Below, in pieces: positions 41,029-48,871 of a stretch of DNA of 64,000 bases. Position numbers and translations under genes: made by a program. Location of the stretch: positions 310,001 through 374,000 of the forward strand of contig NZ_FRCD01000001.1 of NCBI RefSeq assembly GCF_900142785.1, in the 5' to 3' direction. The stretch's first letter is position 1. The number at the start of each line of letters is the position of its first letter. The notes beneath the pieces are model-generated. The model was not told where the DNA came from, did no database searches, and saw only the letters and a program-made list of their open reading frames with translations. The DNA comes from Chryseobacterium carnipullorum (lineage in GTDB: Bacteria; Bacteroidota; Bacteroidia; Flavobacteriales; Weeksellaceae).

Positions 41029-42252
41029 ATGTATTCGATCATAGATATAGAAAGTAATGGTGCAGGTTATAGAAATGAATGCATTATAGATATAGCCATC
41101 TACAGGTATGATGGTCAGAAAATTACTGACCAGTTTATTTCTCTTGTCAATCCTGAAAGCGATATTACCCCTTTTGTGCAGAAACTGACCAATATAACGC
41201 CCAAAATGGTTAAAACAGCACCAAAATTTCATGAAATAGCAAAAAGAGTCATTGAAATTACCCGGAATACCACGCTTGTAGGTCACAATATTGATTTTGA
41301 TTACAGAATGCTCCGCCAGTCTTTCAAAAGATTGGGATATGAATTTCAGATCAATACTTTAGATACCATTCCTTTAGCGAAAAAGATGATTCCGGATGAA
41401 GTAAGCTATTCACTCGGAAAATTGGTGAAATCTCTAGGGATTCCGTTGACAAATCATCACAGAGCCGACGGGGATGCAAGAGCCACGCTGGAACTGTTCA
41501 AACTTTTGATTTCAAAAGATACTGAAAATGAGATCATCCAGAAGCAACATGACGAAACCAATTCGAAAACCTATATCAATAAAATCAAGATCCTGACTCA
41601 GGATTTACCGAATGAAAAAGGGTTTGTTTATTTTCAGAATGAAGCCGGAAAAATTATTTTATCAGACTATGTTCCGGATATCAATAAATTCTCAAAGAAG
41701 GTCTTTAATTCCAAATCTAAAAAATGGGAGCAGGTTCAGCAGGAGGTTGAGCAGATCAATTATGAACTTACAGGAACAGATATTATTGCCAAGCTCATCC
41801 TGAATTCTAAAAACATCAAAAAAAAGGAAGTATTTCCGTTCGGACTTTATTTTAGAAACAATAAATACATCGTTGAAAAAAATAAACTGAATAAAACTGA
41901 AAAACCCATCCTTAAATTCAGATCGTTTACCCAGGGAACAAAAGCCGTTCAGTTTATTGGACTTCAGGAAGAGTTCAATGATATCAATGTACTCATTAAA
42001 AAAATAGATTTCAGAAAAAGAAATGAACTCTGGCTTGGTCAGGGGAGAAAGTTGGGTGAAAAGATGTTCATGATCATTGAAAATGGAAAGATAATGTCTT
42101 ACGGTTTTTATGACCTGTTTACCCAGATTCAGACCATGAGCAAGATCTCAAAACTGAAGATTGATCTTCCTTTGCCCTCTACAGACTTACATAATGATCT
42201 GCAGCTGGCATTGCTTCGGGGTGATTTTGAGACCTTACCATTACCGAAGTAA
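41029..42252 (+). CDS. DnaQ-like 3'-5' exonuclease with a long C-terminal domain
   Basis: 407 residues from ATG 41029 (MYSIIDIESNG). The DEDDh exonuclease motifs are present: Exo I IIDIESNG (D, E), Exo II GHNIDFDYRML and Exo III HHRADGDARATLELF. The first ~170 residues are the nuclease; the next ~235 carry a charged domain (LTQDLPNEKGFVYFQN and RKRNELWLGQGRKLGEK) like that seen in Bacteroidota UvrC-related epsilon proteins, but no GIY-YIG catalytic set is visible. The open frame extends to 40888 but the extra part is not protein-like. Confidence 0.85.
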   Translation: MYSIIDIESNGAGYRNECIIDIAIYRYDGQKITDQFISLVNPESDITPFVQKLTNITPKMVKTAPKFHEIAKRVIEITRNTTLVGHNIDFDYRMLRQSFKRLGYEFQINTLDTIPLAKKMIPDEVSYSLGKLVKSLGIPLTNHHRADGDARATLELFKLLISKDTENEIIQKQHDETNSKTYINKIKILTQDLPNEKGFVYFQNEAGKIILSDYVPDINKFSKKVFNSKSKKWEQVQQEVEQINYELTGTDIIAKLILNSKNIKKKEVFPFGLYFRNNKYIVEKNKLNKTEKPILKFRSFTQGTKAVQFIGLQEEFNDINVLIKKIDFRKRNELWLGQGRKLGEKMFMIIENGKIMSYGFYDLFTQIQTMSKISKLKIDLPLPSTDLHNDLQLALLRGDFETLPLPK

Positions 42253-42331
42253 TAAAGAATTTCAGACTTTAGGAGTTTTTAGCAAAAGAAGATGCTTTCA
42301 AATGAATTTTCTTAAAATAAAAAATAAATAG

Positions 42332-42339
42332 TATTTTTG
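42332..42339 (+). promoter_or_regulatory. -7 promoter element of the lysA leader
   Basis: TATTTTTG, perfect TAnnTTTG, placing the start of a ~165-base leader before lysA about 20 bases ahead of the small leader ORF. Confidence 0.6.
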
Positions 42340-42358
42340 TAAAAAATAAATAGAAGCA

Positions 42359-42430
42359 ATGCAAAATTTTAAACAAATTAAAACCGGAAAAAAGGGAACT
42401 GTAAAGTTTTCTAAGGTTTGGAATATTTAA
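42359..42430 (+). CDS. 23-codon lysine-rich leader peptide of lysA (proposed)
   Basis: ATG at 42359 opens a 23-residue frame with six Lys (positions 5, 8, 11, 12, 16, 19), ending TAA at 42428-42430. It follows a promoter element and precedes the antiterminator and terminator pairings upstream of lysA, encoding the last step of lysine synthesis. In a classical attenuator, scarce charged tRNA-Lys would stall the ribosome here. It is too short for most gene finders. A superficial likeness of GTVKFSK to cold-shock proteins is taken as chance. Confidence 0.5.
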   Translation: MQNFKQIKTGKKGTVKFSKVWNI

Positions 42431-42495
42431 AAGAGTTGTCTTGCATAAAAATAATTAATGTGGCAGACTCTTTATCTAAGAATCTGCCTTTTTTT
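42430..42495 (+). promoter_or_regulatory. Proposed attenuator of lysA: alternative antiterminator and terminator
   Basis: Terminator: GGCAGA (42462-42467) pairs with TCTGCC (42483-42488), extended by CTT/AAG inside, followed by seven T. Antiterminator: AAAGAGT (42430-42436) plus CT and GC further on can pair with GCAGACTCTTT (42463-42473), which covers the 5' arm of the terminator. The antiterminator begins exactly at the leader peptide stop codon, so a ribosome finishing the peptide would mask it and a stalled one would not. Confidence 0.55.
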
Positions 42496-42511
42496 ATGTT
42501 AAAATGAAATT

Positions 42512-43711
42512 ATGAATTCAAAAGAATTATTAAAGATTGCCACTGAGTTTGGCACCCCGGTGTATGTTTACGATGCTGAATCCATCAAAGTTCAATACGA
42601 GAAACTTACATCTTCTTTTTTAAAACACACAAAGTTTTTCTATGCGGCAAAGGCGTTGACAAACATCAACATTCTGAAGTATGTCAAGAACTTGGGTGCT
42701 TCTTTGGATTGTGTTTCTATTAATGAAGTGAAACTTGGACTAAAAGTAGGATTTCCGAAAGAAAAAATATTGTTTACGCCCAATTGTGTTGATCTGGCTG
42801 AAATAGAAGAAGCAATGACTTTCGGAGTTCATATTAACATAGATAATATTTCTATTCTTGAGCAGTTCGGGAATAAATACGGAAGTACGTATCCGATCCT
42901 GGTAAGAATTAATCCACATATTTTTGCAGGAGGAAACTATAAAATCTCAACAGGGCATATCGATAGTAAATTCGGTATTTCCATTCATCAGGTTCGTCAT
43001 ATCGAAAGAGTGATGAAAAGTACCAACCTTAATGTGGAAGGTCTTCACATGCACACCGGAAGTGAGATTAAAGATCCGGACGTTTTTCTGCAGGCGCTGG
43101 ATATCATGCTGGAACTTTCCGAGCATTTCCCGAATCTTAAATACCTGGATATGGGAAGCGGGTTCAAAATTCCTTATCAGGACAGTGAAGAAGAAACCGA
43201 CGTGAAAACATTGGGGAAAAAAGTAGAAAACGTATTGTCTCAGTTCACAAAATCTACCGGAAGAAAGTTCGAATTATGGTTTGAACCGGGAAAATTCTTA
43301 GTAGGAAAAAGCGGCTATCTTTTGGTGAAGGCTAATGTGATCAAACAGACGACGGCGACTGTTTTTGTAGGCGTAAATTCAGGATTTAATCACCTGATCC
43401 GCCCGATGTTCTATGACTCTTACCATAAGATCGAAAACCTTTCTAATCCTAAGGGAGCGGAAAGAATCTATACGGTAGTAGGAAACATCTGTGAAACCGA
43501 TACTTTTGCTTGGGACAGAAAACTGAATGAAGTCAGAGAAGGAGATATTCTTGCCTTTCACAATGCCGGAGCGTACGGTTTTGAAATGAGTTCCAACTTC
43601 AATTCAAGATTAAAACCTGCTGAAGTATTATTCTTAGACGGAAAAGCACACCTGATCCGTAAAAGAGACGAATTTGAAGACCTGTTAAGAAACCAGATAG
43701 AAGTAATTTAA
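42512..43711 (+). CDS. lysA: Diaminopimelate decarboxylase
   Basis: 399 residues, fold type III PLP enzyme that decarboxylates meso-diaminopimelate to L-lysine. PLP lysine K47 in FYAAKALTN, the LHMHTGSEI motif, EPGKFLVGKSGYLL, the substrate-binding VGNICETDTFA and the C-terminal FHNAGAYGFEMSSNFN are all as expected. The upstream leader suggests transcription attenuation by lysine. Ended by a hairpin at 43734. Confidence 0.95.
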   Translation: MNSKELLKIATEFGTPVYVYDAESIKVQYEKLTSSFLKHTKFFYAAKALTNINILKYVKNLGASLDCVSINEVKLGLKVGFPKEKILFTPNCVDLAEIEEAMTFGVHINIDNISILEQFGNKYGSTYPILVRINPHIFAGGNYKISTGHIDSKFGISIHQVRHIERVMKSTNLNVEGLHMHTGSEIKDPDVFLQALDIMLELSEHFPNLKYLDMGSGFKIPYQDSEEETDVKTLGKKVENVLSQFTKSTGRKFELWFEPGKFLVGKSGYLLVKANVIKQTTATVFVGVNSGFNHLIRPMFYDSYHKIENLSNPKGAERIYTVVGNICETDTFAWDRKLNEVREGDILAFHNAGAYGFEMSSNFNSRLKPAEVLFLDGKAHLIRKRDEFEDLLRNQIEVI

Positions 43712-43733
43712 AATCAGATACAAATCATATAAG

Positions 43734-43758
43734 CTCCGCAGTAATTTGCGGAGTTTTT
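43734..43758 (+). terminator. Terminator of lysA
   Basis: CTCCGCA-GTAATT-TGCGGAG, perfect 7-bp stem, followed by six T. Confidence 0.9.
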
Positions 43759-44031
43759 TGTTGAAAGAAATAGTAAATTTTAGTGATTAAGAATTAGGTT
43801 TTTAAGAATATAAAGTTGAGTTTCATTTAAAAAAAAATTCATGAGTTTAAAACTTTTTTCTTCGATAATTACTATCAAAATATGTTGAAATTTTAATAGT
43901 CTGTTGGCATGAAAATTATAATTTATTAGCTAAATTTGAGAGAGTGAAGAATTTTTTATGCTAAAAACGACGCATCGATTCTTATCCTTTTCAGTATTCT
44001 ATAACGAAAATAAACACCAAAAAATAGTATT
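43759..44031. other. AT-rich region before poxB
   Basis: No coding frame or RNA structure that I can support. It holds the poxB promoter. Confidence 0.5.
43904..43938 (+). promoter_or_regulatory. poxB: Promoter of poxB
   Basis: TTGG (43904-43907), 23 bases, TAAATTTG (43931-43938). The -7 element is perfect, the -33 spacing longer than in the tRNA promoters. Confidence 0.5.
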
Positions 44032-45765
44032 ATGGCTAAAAACATAGCAGAGCAGATCGTTGAAATGCTCGAAGCTGCCCATGTAAAAAGAATCTATGCA
44101 GTAACAGGCGACAGTCTTAATCATCTCAATATCGCCGTGAAAAAAAGCAGCATCGAATGGATCCATGTCAGACATGAAGAAGTTGGTGCCTATGCTGCCG
44201 CCGCAGAAGCGGAACTGGATGGTTTTGCAGTATGTGCAGGAAGCTGCGGTCCCGGACACGTTCATTTGATCAACGGAGTTTATGAAGCACATAAATCTCA
44301 CGTTCCGATGCTGGTTATTGCCTCTACCATTCCAAGTGACGAAATGGGAATGGATTACTTCCAGGAAACCAATACTATCAAACTATTTGAGGATTGCAGC
44401 CACTACAATCAGATGATCACAAGGCCTGAACAGGTTCAGAGAACACTGCAAAGCGCCATTCAGCACGCGATTTCAAAAAAAGGGGTCGCTGTAATCGGGC
44501 TTCCGGGAGATGTTTCAGAGCTGGATGCCGAAGAAGCTTCTACTTCCACCCAGATATTCAGGACCAACCCCGTTATCAGACCTTCTGATGATGAATTGAA
44601 AAGTCTTGCAAATCTCATCAATGAAAGTAAAAAAGTAACGCTTTATTGCGGAATTGGAGCATCAGAAGCGAATGCTGAGGTCATAGAATTATCAAAGTTT
44701 TTAAAAGCACCGGTCGGCTATTCTTTCCGTGGAAAAATGGCTATTCAGCCCAATAATCCAAATGAAGTAGGACTTACAGGTCTTCTGGGATTCCCATCAG
44801 CCTATCATGCAATGCACGAAGCTGATCTTGTGATCCTGCTGGGAACTGATTTCCCGTATCAAAAGTTTATGCCGGTAAAAAATAAAATTGTCCAGATTGA
44901 TGAAAGTCCTGAAAGATTGGGAAGAAGGGCCAAACTGGAGCTTGGGCTGGCAGGAGATGTTAAAGAAACCATTAAAGCCTTACTGCCGTTGATTGAAGAA
45001 AAAACAGATATTCATTTCCTTAATGAACAGCTGGCGTTTTATGAAAAAGTAAAAGAAAACCAGCTTGAATATGTCAAAGACTTTGGAAAGGAAGATGCGA
45101 TTCAACCGGAATATGTAGCACATACCCTCGATCGGCTGGCTAAAAAAGATGCAATCTTCACTGTAGATACCGGGATGTGTTGTGTTTGGGGTGCCCGATT
45201 TATTACAGGGACTGGCGAAAGAAAAATGCTGGGATCTTTCAATCACGGATCAATGGCCAATGCAATGCCGATGGCTATTGGTGCTGCTCTCGCTCATCCG
45301 GGAAAAGAAGTGATTGCCATGTGCGGAGATGGAGGACTTTCGATGCTTCTCGGAGATATGGCCACCATCTTCCAGTATAAACTTCCGGTAAAATTGATCG
45401 TTTTCAATAACAGAACCCTTGGAATGGTAAAGCTTGAAATGGAGGTAGGTGGAATGCCGGACAATGAAACCGATATGATCAATCCTGACTTTGCAATGGT
45501 AGCTCAGGCTATGGGGTATCCGGGAAAAAATGTTCACAAACCCGAAGACGTAGAAAGCGCGATAAAAGAATGTCTGGCCTATGACGGACCTTATCTTCTT
45601 AATATATTTACCAATCCAAATGCACTGGCTCTTCCTCCCAAAGTAGATTTCGATCAGGTTCTGGGAATGACTAAATCCATGGCTCAGCTGATGCTTGGTG
45701 GGAAAATGGAAGAAGTTCTGGACACGGTAAAAACCAATTATAAACATATAAAAGGACTGTTGTAA
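44032..45765 (+). CDS. poxB: Pyruvate dehydrogenase (quinone)/pyruvate oxidase, PoxB type
   Basis: 577 residues, close to E. coli PoxB (572). ThDP enzyme: catalytic Glu in HVRHEEVGAYAAAAEAEL, SCGPGHVHLINGVYEA, FAD-binding middle domain, and the ThDP/Mg motif GDGGLSMLLGDMATI. It decarboxylates pyruvate to acetate and CO2, feeding electrons to menaquinone. The C-terminal membrane-binding helix region (QLMLGGKMEEVLDTV) is present. Its stop TAA overlaps the ATG of the following MFS gene (TAATG), so translation is coupled. Confidence 0.9.
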   Translation: MAKNIAEQIVEMLEAAHVKRIYAVTGDSLNHLNIAVKKSSIEWIHVRHEEVGAYAAAAEAELDGFAVCAGSCGPGHVHLINGVYEAHKSHVPMLVIASTIPSDEMGMDYFQETNTIKLFEDCSHYNQMITRPEQVQRTLQSAIQHAISKKGVAVIGLPGDVSELDAEEASTSTQIFRTNPVIRPSDDELKSLANLINESKKVTLYCGIGASEANAEVIELSKFLKAPVGYSFRGKMAIQPNNPNEVGLTGLLGFPSAYHAMHEADLVILLGTDFPYQKFMPVKNKIVQIDESPERLGRRAKLELGLAGDVKETIKALLPLIEEKTDIHFLNEQLAFYEKVKENQLEYVKDFGKEDAIQPEYVAHTLDRLAKKDAIFTVDTGMCCVWGARFITGTGERKMLGSFNHGSMANAMPMAIGAALAHPGKEVIAMCGDGGLSMLLGDMATIFQYKLPVKLIVFNNRTLGMVKLEMEVGGMPDNETDMINPDFAMVAQAMGYPGKNVHKPEDVESAIKECLAYDGPYLLNIFTNPNALALPPKVDFDQVLGMTKSMAQLMLGGKMEEVLDTVKTNYKHIKGLL

Positions 45766-47009
45766 TGAGTGTTTCCTTAAAAAGATGGTATGTCATTGCC
45801 TGGTTATTCGGGCTGGTATTCTATTTTCTGGATTATGTAGTCCGTTCAGCGCCGGCCGTCATGATCCCTGAGCTTGTCAATAATTTCAGTACAACAGAAC
45901 TGAAGCTTGTCAGCCTTATCGGAACCTATTATTACACTTATTCCACTTGCAGTTTGATCGCCGGAATCGCTTTGGATAAATTCGGGGGAAAAAAATCACT
46001 TTTTGCCGGAGCTTTAATTCTGGGAGTCGGTTGTTTGTTGTTTCTTGCGTCTGCGTATTCCGGAGGTGTGGTTGGAAGATTATTGCAGGGTGCGGGTTGT
46101 GCTTTTGCATTTCCGGGCTGTGTGTATCTGGCAAGTAAAGGATTTTCCTCAAAATCTCTGGCTACGGCCGTAGGATTTACACAATGTATCGGGATGCTGG
46201 GAGGAACGGCAGGACAGTTTGTCGTGGGACCTTGGGTAGAGCAGGGTGTCAATATAGATACTTTCTGGCTTTGGTCGGGGATTATCACGGTGATTACAGC
46301 ATTTTGTCTGTTCTTTGTAACGCCTGGAGAAAAACAGGCTGAAGCAAAGCCCGGTGAGAATGTTAAAAAAGTGGGTTACTTAGAACCCTATAAAATCGTT
46401 TTTAAAAACCCTCAATCCTGGTTATGTGGCCTTATTTCCGGGCTTTTGTTTGCTCCTACCACCATATTTGCCATGACATGGGGAGTCGCTTTTTTTCAAA
46501 AAGACAAAGGATTTTTGTTTCATGATGCGGCCATCACAAGTGCAATGGTTGCTTTTGGATGGGTATTCGGGTGTCCTGTTTTAGGCTTTATTACAGATAA
46601 AATAGGGCGGCGAAAACCTGTTCTGGTTGGTGGTGCATTCTTAATGATTCTAAGCTTTCTACAGCTGGTATACCTTCCGGAGCTTTATCCGGCCAAGATC
46701 AGTATGTTTATTTTCGGTCTGGGTTCCGGAGCTGCTATGATCCCTTATTCTATCATCAAAGAAGCGAATCCTGATTATGTCAAAGGAAGTGCAACCGGTG
46801 CTATCAATTTTATCACCTTCGGAGTGACCACATTGGTGAGCCCGTTGTTCAGCAGATGGTTCGGGAAAAGCTTGGATGCTTCTTCCGGAGAAATGCATTT
46901 TCAACACTCCATCTTATTCTGGATAGCAGGAATTGTACTCGCTGTTCTGATTTCATTATTATTAAAAGAAACGGGAAGTAAAGCACAGGCTCAGGCTTTA
47001 ACTGCGTAA
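45765..47009 (+). CDS. MFS transporter
   Basis: 414 residues with twelve predicted helices. The loop 2-3 motif IALDKFGGKKSLFAGA and loop 8-9 ITDKIGRRKPVLVGGA are MFS signatures. It resembles the anion:cation symporter/hexuronate-glycerate subgroup, which carry organic acids. Coupling to poxB by TAATG suggests transport of pyruvate, lactate or another acid linked to the PoxB reaction; this is inference. Ended by a hairpin. Confidence 0.88.
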   Translation: MSVSLKRWYVIAWLFGLVFYFLDYVVRSAPAVMIPELVNNFSTTELKLVSLIGTYYYTYSTCSLIAGIALDKFGGKKSLFAGALILGVGCLLFLASAYSGGVVGRLLQGAGCAFAFPGCVYLASKGFSSKSLATAVGFTQCIGMLGGTAGQFVVGPWVEQGVNIDTFWLWSGIITVITAFCLFFVTPGEKQAEAKPGENVKKVGYLEPYKIVFKNPQSWLCGLISGLLFAPTTIFAMTWGVAFFQKDKGFLFHDAAITSAMVAFGWVFGCPVLGFITDKIGRRKPVLVGGAFLMILSFLQLVYLPELYPAKISMFIFGLGSGAAMIPYSIIKEANPDYVKGSATGAINFITFGVTTLVSPLFSRWFGKSLDASSGEMHFQHSILFWIAGIVLAVLISLLLKETGSKAQAQALTA

Positions 47010-47032
47010 AATAAATCTCAATAGTATCTTAC

Positions 47033-47056
47033 AACTTCAGGTGAAAGCCTGAAGTT
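47033..47056 (+). terminator. Terminator of poxB-MFS
   Basis: AACTTCAGG-TGAAAG-CCTGAAGTT, perfect 9-bp stem, followed by a T-rich tract. Confidence 0.9.
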
Positions 47057-47127
47057 TTTCTTTTTGATACAACATTTAAATAATTAACTTTGTTAAAGTA
47101 ATTTTATTAACTAATGAATACGGTTCT

Positions 47128-47613
47128 ATGAAAGCTTTTACATTGTTTATAGCACTCCTTATGGCGAATTTTGCATTGGCCCAGCAGGATGTTGAAGACA
47201 GAGACGACAATCCAATGACGGAGAATAATAAAAACCTCCTGAAAATAGACATCAAAGAACCTCTTCTGCAGATTGCGGTGAAGAATTGCAATGATTTCAA
47301 ACCTGCAGCATTTGAAGGAGGCGTAGCTGTTTATAAGGATACGCTGCAGAAGTTTATGTATGATTATCTGAATTCAGATTTTTATGTTCTGAACGGCGAT
47401 TTTACCTTTACCCTTACCGTAGATAAGACCGGAAAAGTAACCAATATAGAAGGAAGTCCGAAAGTTTCTAACAGCGCTTACTTTTTTGACGATATGAAAT
47501 ACGTAGTGAGACGCATCAAAAAGAACTGGATTCCTGCTTCATGCAACGGCCAGCCTGTTTCTTCCCAGATCAAACTTAAAATGAGTTTCTCTTCTATAAC
47601 CACAGATCTATAA
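47128..47613 (+). CDS. Exported TonB C-terminal-like protein 1
   Basis: 161 residues. Signal peptide ending near FALAQQ. The mature part ends in a domain shaped like the TonB C-terminus: GDFTFTLTVDKTGKVTNIEG, then KYVVRRIKKNWIPASCNGQPV and a final strand IKLKMSFSS. There is no N-terminal membrane anchor or Pro-rich span, so it is not an energiser by itself. First of three adjacent related genes, spaced by nine bases and an overlap, hence one operon. Confidence 0.8.
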   Translation: MKAFTLFIALLMANFALAQQDVEDRDDNPMTENNKNLLKIDIKEPLLQIAVKNCNDFKPAAFEGGVAVYKDTLQKFMYDYLNSDFYVLNGDFTFTLTVDKTGKVTNIEGSPKVSNSAYFFDDMKYVVRRIKKNWIPASCNGQPVSSQIKLKMSFSSITTDL

Positions 47614-47622
47614 ATTGATCAG

Positions 47623-48033
47623 ATGAAAAAATACCTTTTACTACTGCCTTTATTGTTCATTGGAATTAAAGGCTTCTCTCAACAAACTCAGGTTGAAGGA
47701 ACATCATCATATACTCAAAAAGCAGAATTTCCTGGTGGAGACGAAGCTTTCAGAAAGCAATTCATGGAGATGCTTTACGCTTATGTAGATACCCAGAGTT
47801 ATGCGATCAACGGCAAAGTAACTTTTGTGATCAATATATCGCCGGATGGGAAAATGAATCGTCTTGATATTCTTCCCAAGATCAGAAACAGCGAAATGTT
47901 TGTAGATGATGTAAAGTATGCAATGAAAAAGATCAAAGGAAAATGGAAACCAGCTATGAAAGACAATACTCCGGTAGATTCCAAAATGATTGTAAAGGTT
48001 AATTTCAGTACCCATGGATATGATGAAGATTAG
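47623..48033 (+). CDS. Exported TonB C-terminal-like protein 2
   Basis: 136 residues. Signal peptide ending near KGFSQQ. Core KVTFVINISPDGKMNRLDI and AMKKIKGKWKPAMKDNTPVDSKM align with the preceding protein, including the TonB-like WKPA motif and final strand IVKVNFST. Lies nine bases after its paralogue; its end overlaps the next gene by 11 bases. Confidence 0.8.
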   Translation: MKKYLLLLPLLFIGIKGFSQQTQVEGTSSYTQKAEFPGGDEAFRKQFMEMLYAYVDTQSYAINGKVTFVINISPDGKMNRLDILPKIRNSEMFVDDVKYAMKKIKGKWKPAMKDNTPVDSKMIVKVNFSTHGYDED

Positions 48034-48760
48034 AATACTGCTCTTTTTCCTGCTGATATTTTCTTCTCAGGTTACCTATGCGCAAATGAATGTTCTAGAG
48101 TCTTATCCTCAAAACCAGTACTTTTATGAAGGTGGAGCGGTAGAGTTTTATAAACAGGCCCATGAATATCTGACCCATAATCAATTCAAAGAATGTGGTG
48201 AAAAAGAAATTTATCAACCCAGAATTATTATTACAAAAGAGGGAACTGTCAAGAAGATAAAGGATAATGACACCGTAAATATTGCAAAAAACAAATGTGC
48301 CTTTGATCTTTCAATGGAAGTCCTGAAAAACCTGAAGAACTGGAAAGTAGCTGATGTAAAAGGGGTTAAGATTGGTGCTATTACTGAATTCATATTCTAT
48401 CCTAAAGATCTGATGAGTAACTATAAAAAAGGTTATGATGCCCGTACTTTTGTAATCCACGCACAATATCCCGGAGGAAACAAAAAGCTGAATGAAGATT
48501 TCCATGATAACTTTATGACAATTTTTGCAGATTATCAGATCAATGGAGCTCTTAGTTTGGAATTCTATGTCAATGATAAAGGCTATATGACCAATCCCAG
48601 AATCTATCCTGAAATAGACAACCAAAATTTTAATATGAACTTCTTGAGAACTTTTTCCAGGCTTAAAAAAGTTTGGAAACCCGCTCTTTATTCAAATATT
48701 CCGATCAAACAGAAAATTGTATATCCAATGGAATTTTCTGTAAAATTTATAGAAAGATAG
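48023..48760 (+). CDS. Exported TonB C-terminal-like protein 3, two repeats
   Basis: 245 residues from ATG 48023; the frame can start 9 bases earlier, but MKIRILLFFLLIFSSQ is the signal peptide. It appears to contain two TonB-C-like units, one ending near LKNLKNWKVADVKGVKIGA and one near FSRLKKVWKPALYSNIPIK, so it may be a tandem duplication of the domain in the two preceding genes. Function unknown. Confidence 0.75.
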   Translation: MKIRILLFFLLIFSSQVTYAQMNVLESYPQNQYFYEGGAVEFYKQAHEYLTHNQFKECGEKEIYQPRIIITKEGTVKKIKDNDTVNIAKNKCAFDLSMEVLKNLKNWKVADVKGVKIGAITEFIFYPKDLMSNYKKGYDARTFVIHAQYPGGNKKLNEDFHDNFMTIFADYQINGALSLEFYVNDKGYMTNPRIYPEIDNQNFNMNFLRTFSRLKKVWKPALYSNIPIKQKIVYPMEFSVKFIER

Positions 48761-48786
48761 CCCTGCCATTCTGTCACAATATTTTG

Positions 48787-48794
48787 TATCTTTG
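48787..48794 (+). promoter_or_regulatory. miaB: -7 promoter element upstream of miaB
   Basis: TATCTTTG followed by CA, matching TAnnTTTG; gives a leader of about 70 bases before miaB. Confidence 0.55.
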
Positions 48795-48871
48795 CAGACT
48801 AATCTGTTCAGGGGTGAAAAATTCATGAATTGAACTTTGGATCTTGAATCCTGAACATCAAATTGATTACA

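Noticed and set aside
42359..42430. Leader ORF as a truncated cold-shock protein
   Set aside because: Only a six-residue resemblance (GTVKFS); no RNA-binding motifs RNP1/RNP2 follow, and the position and Lys content fit a leader better.
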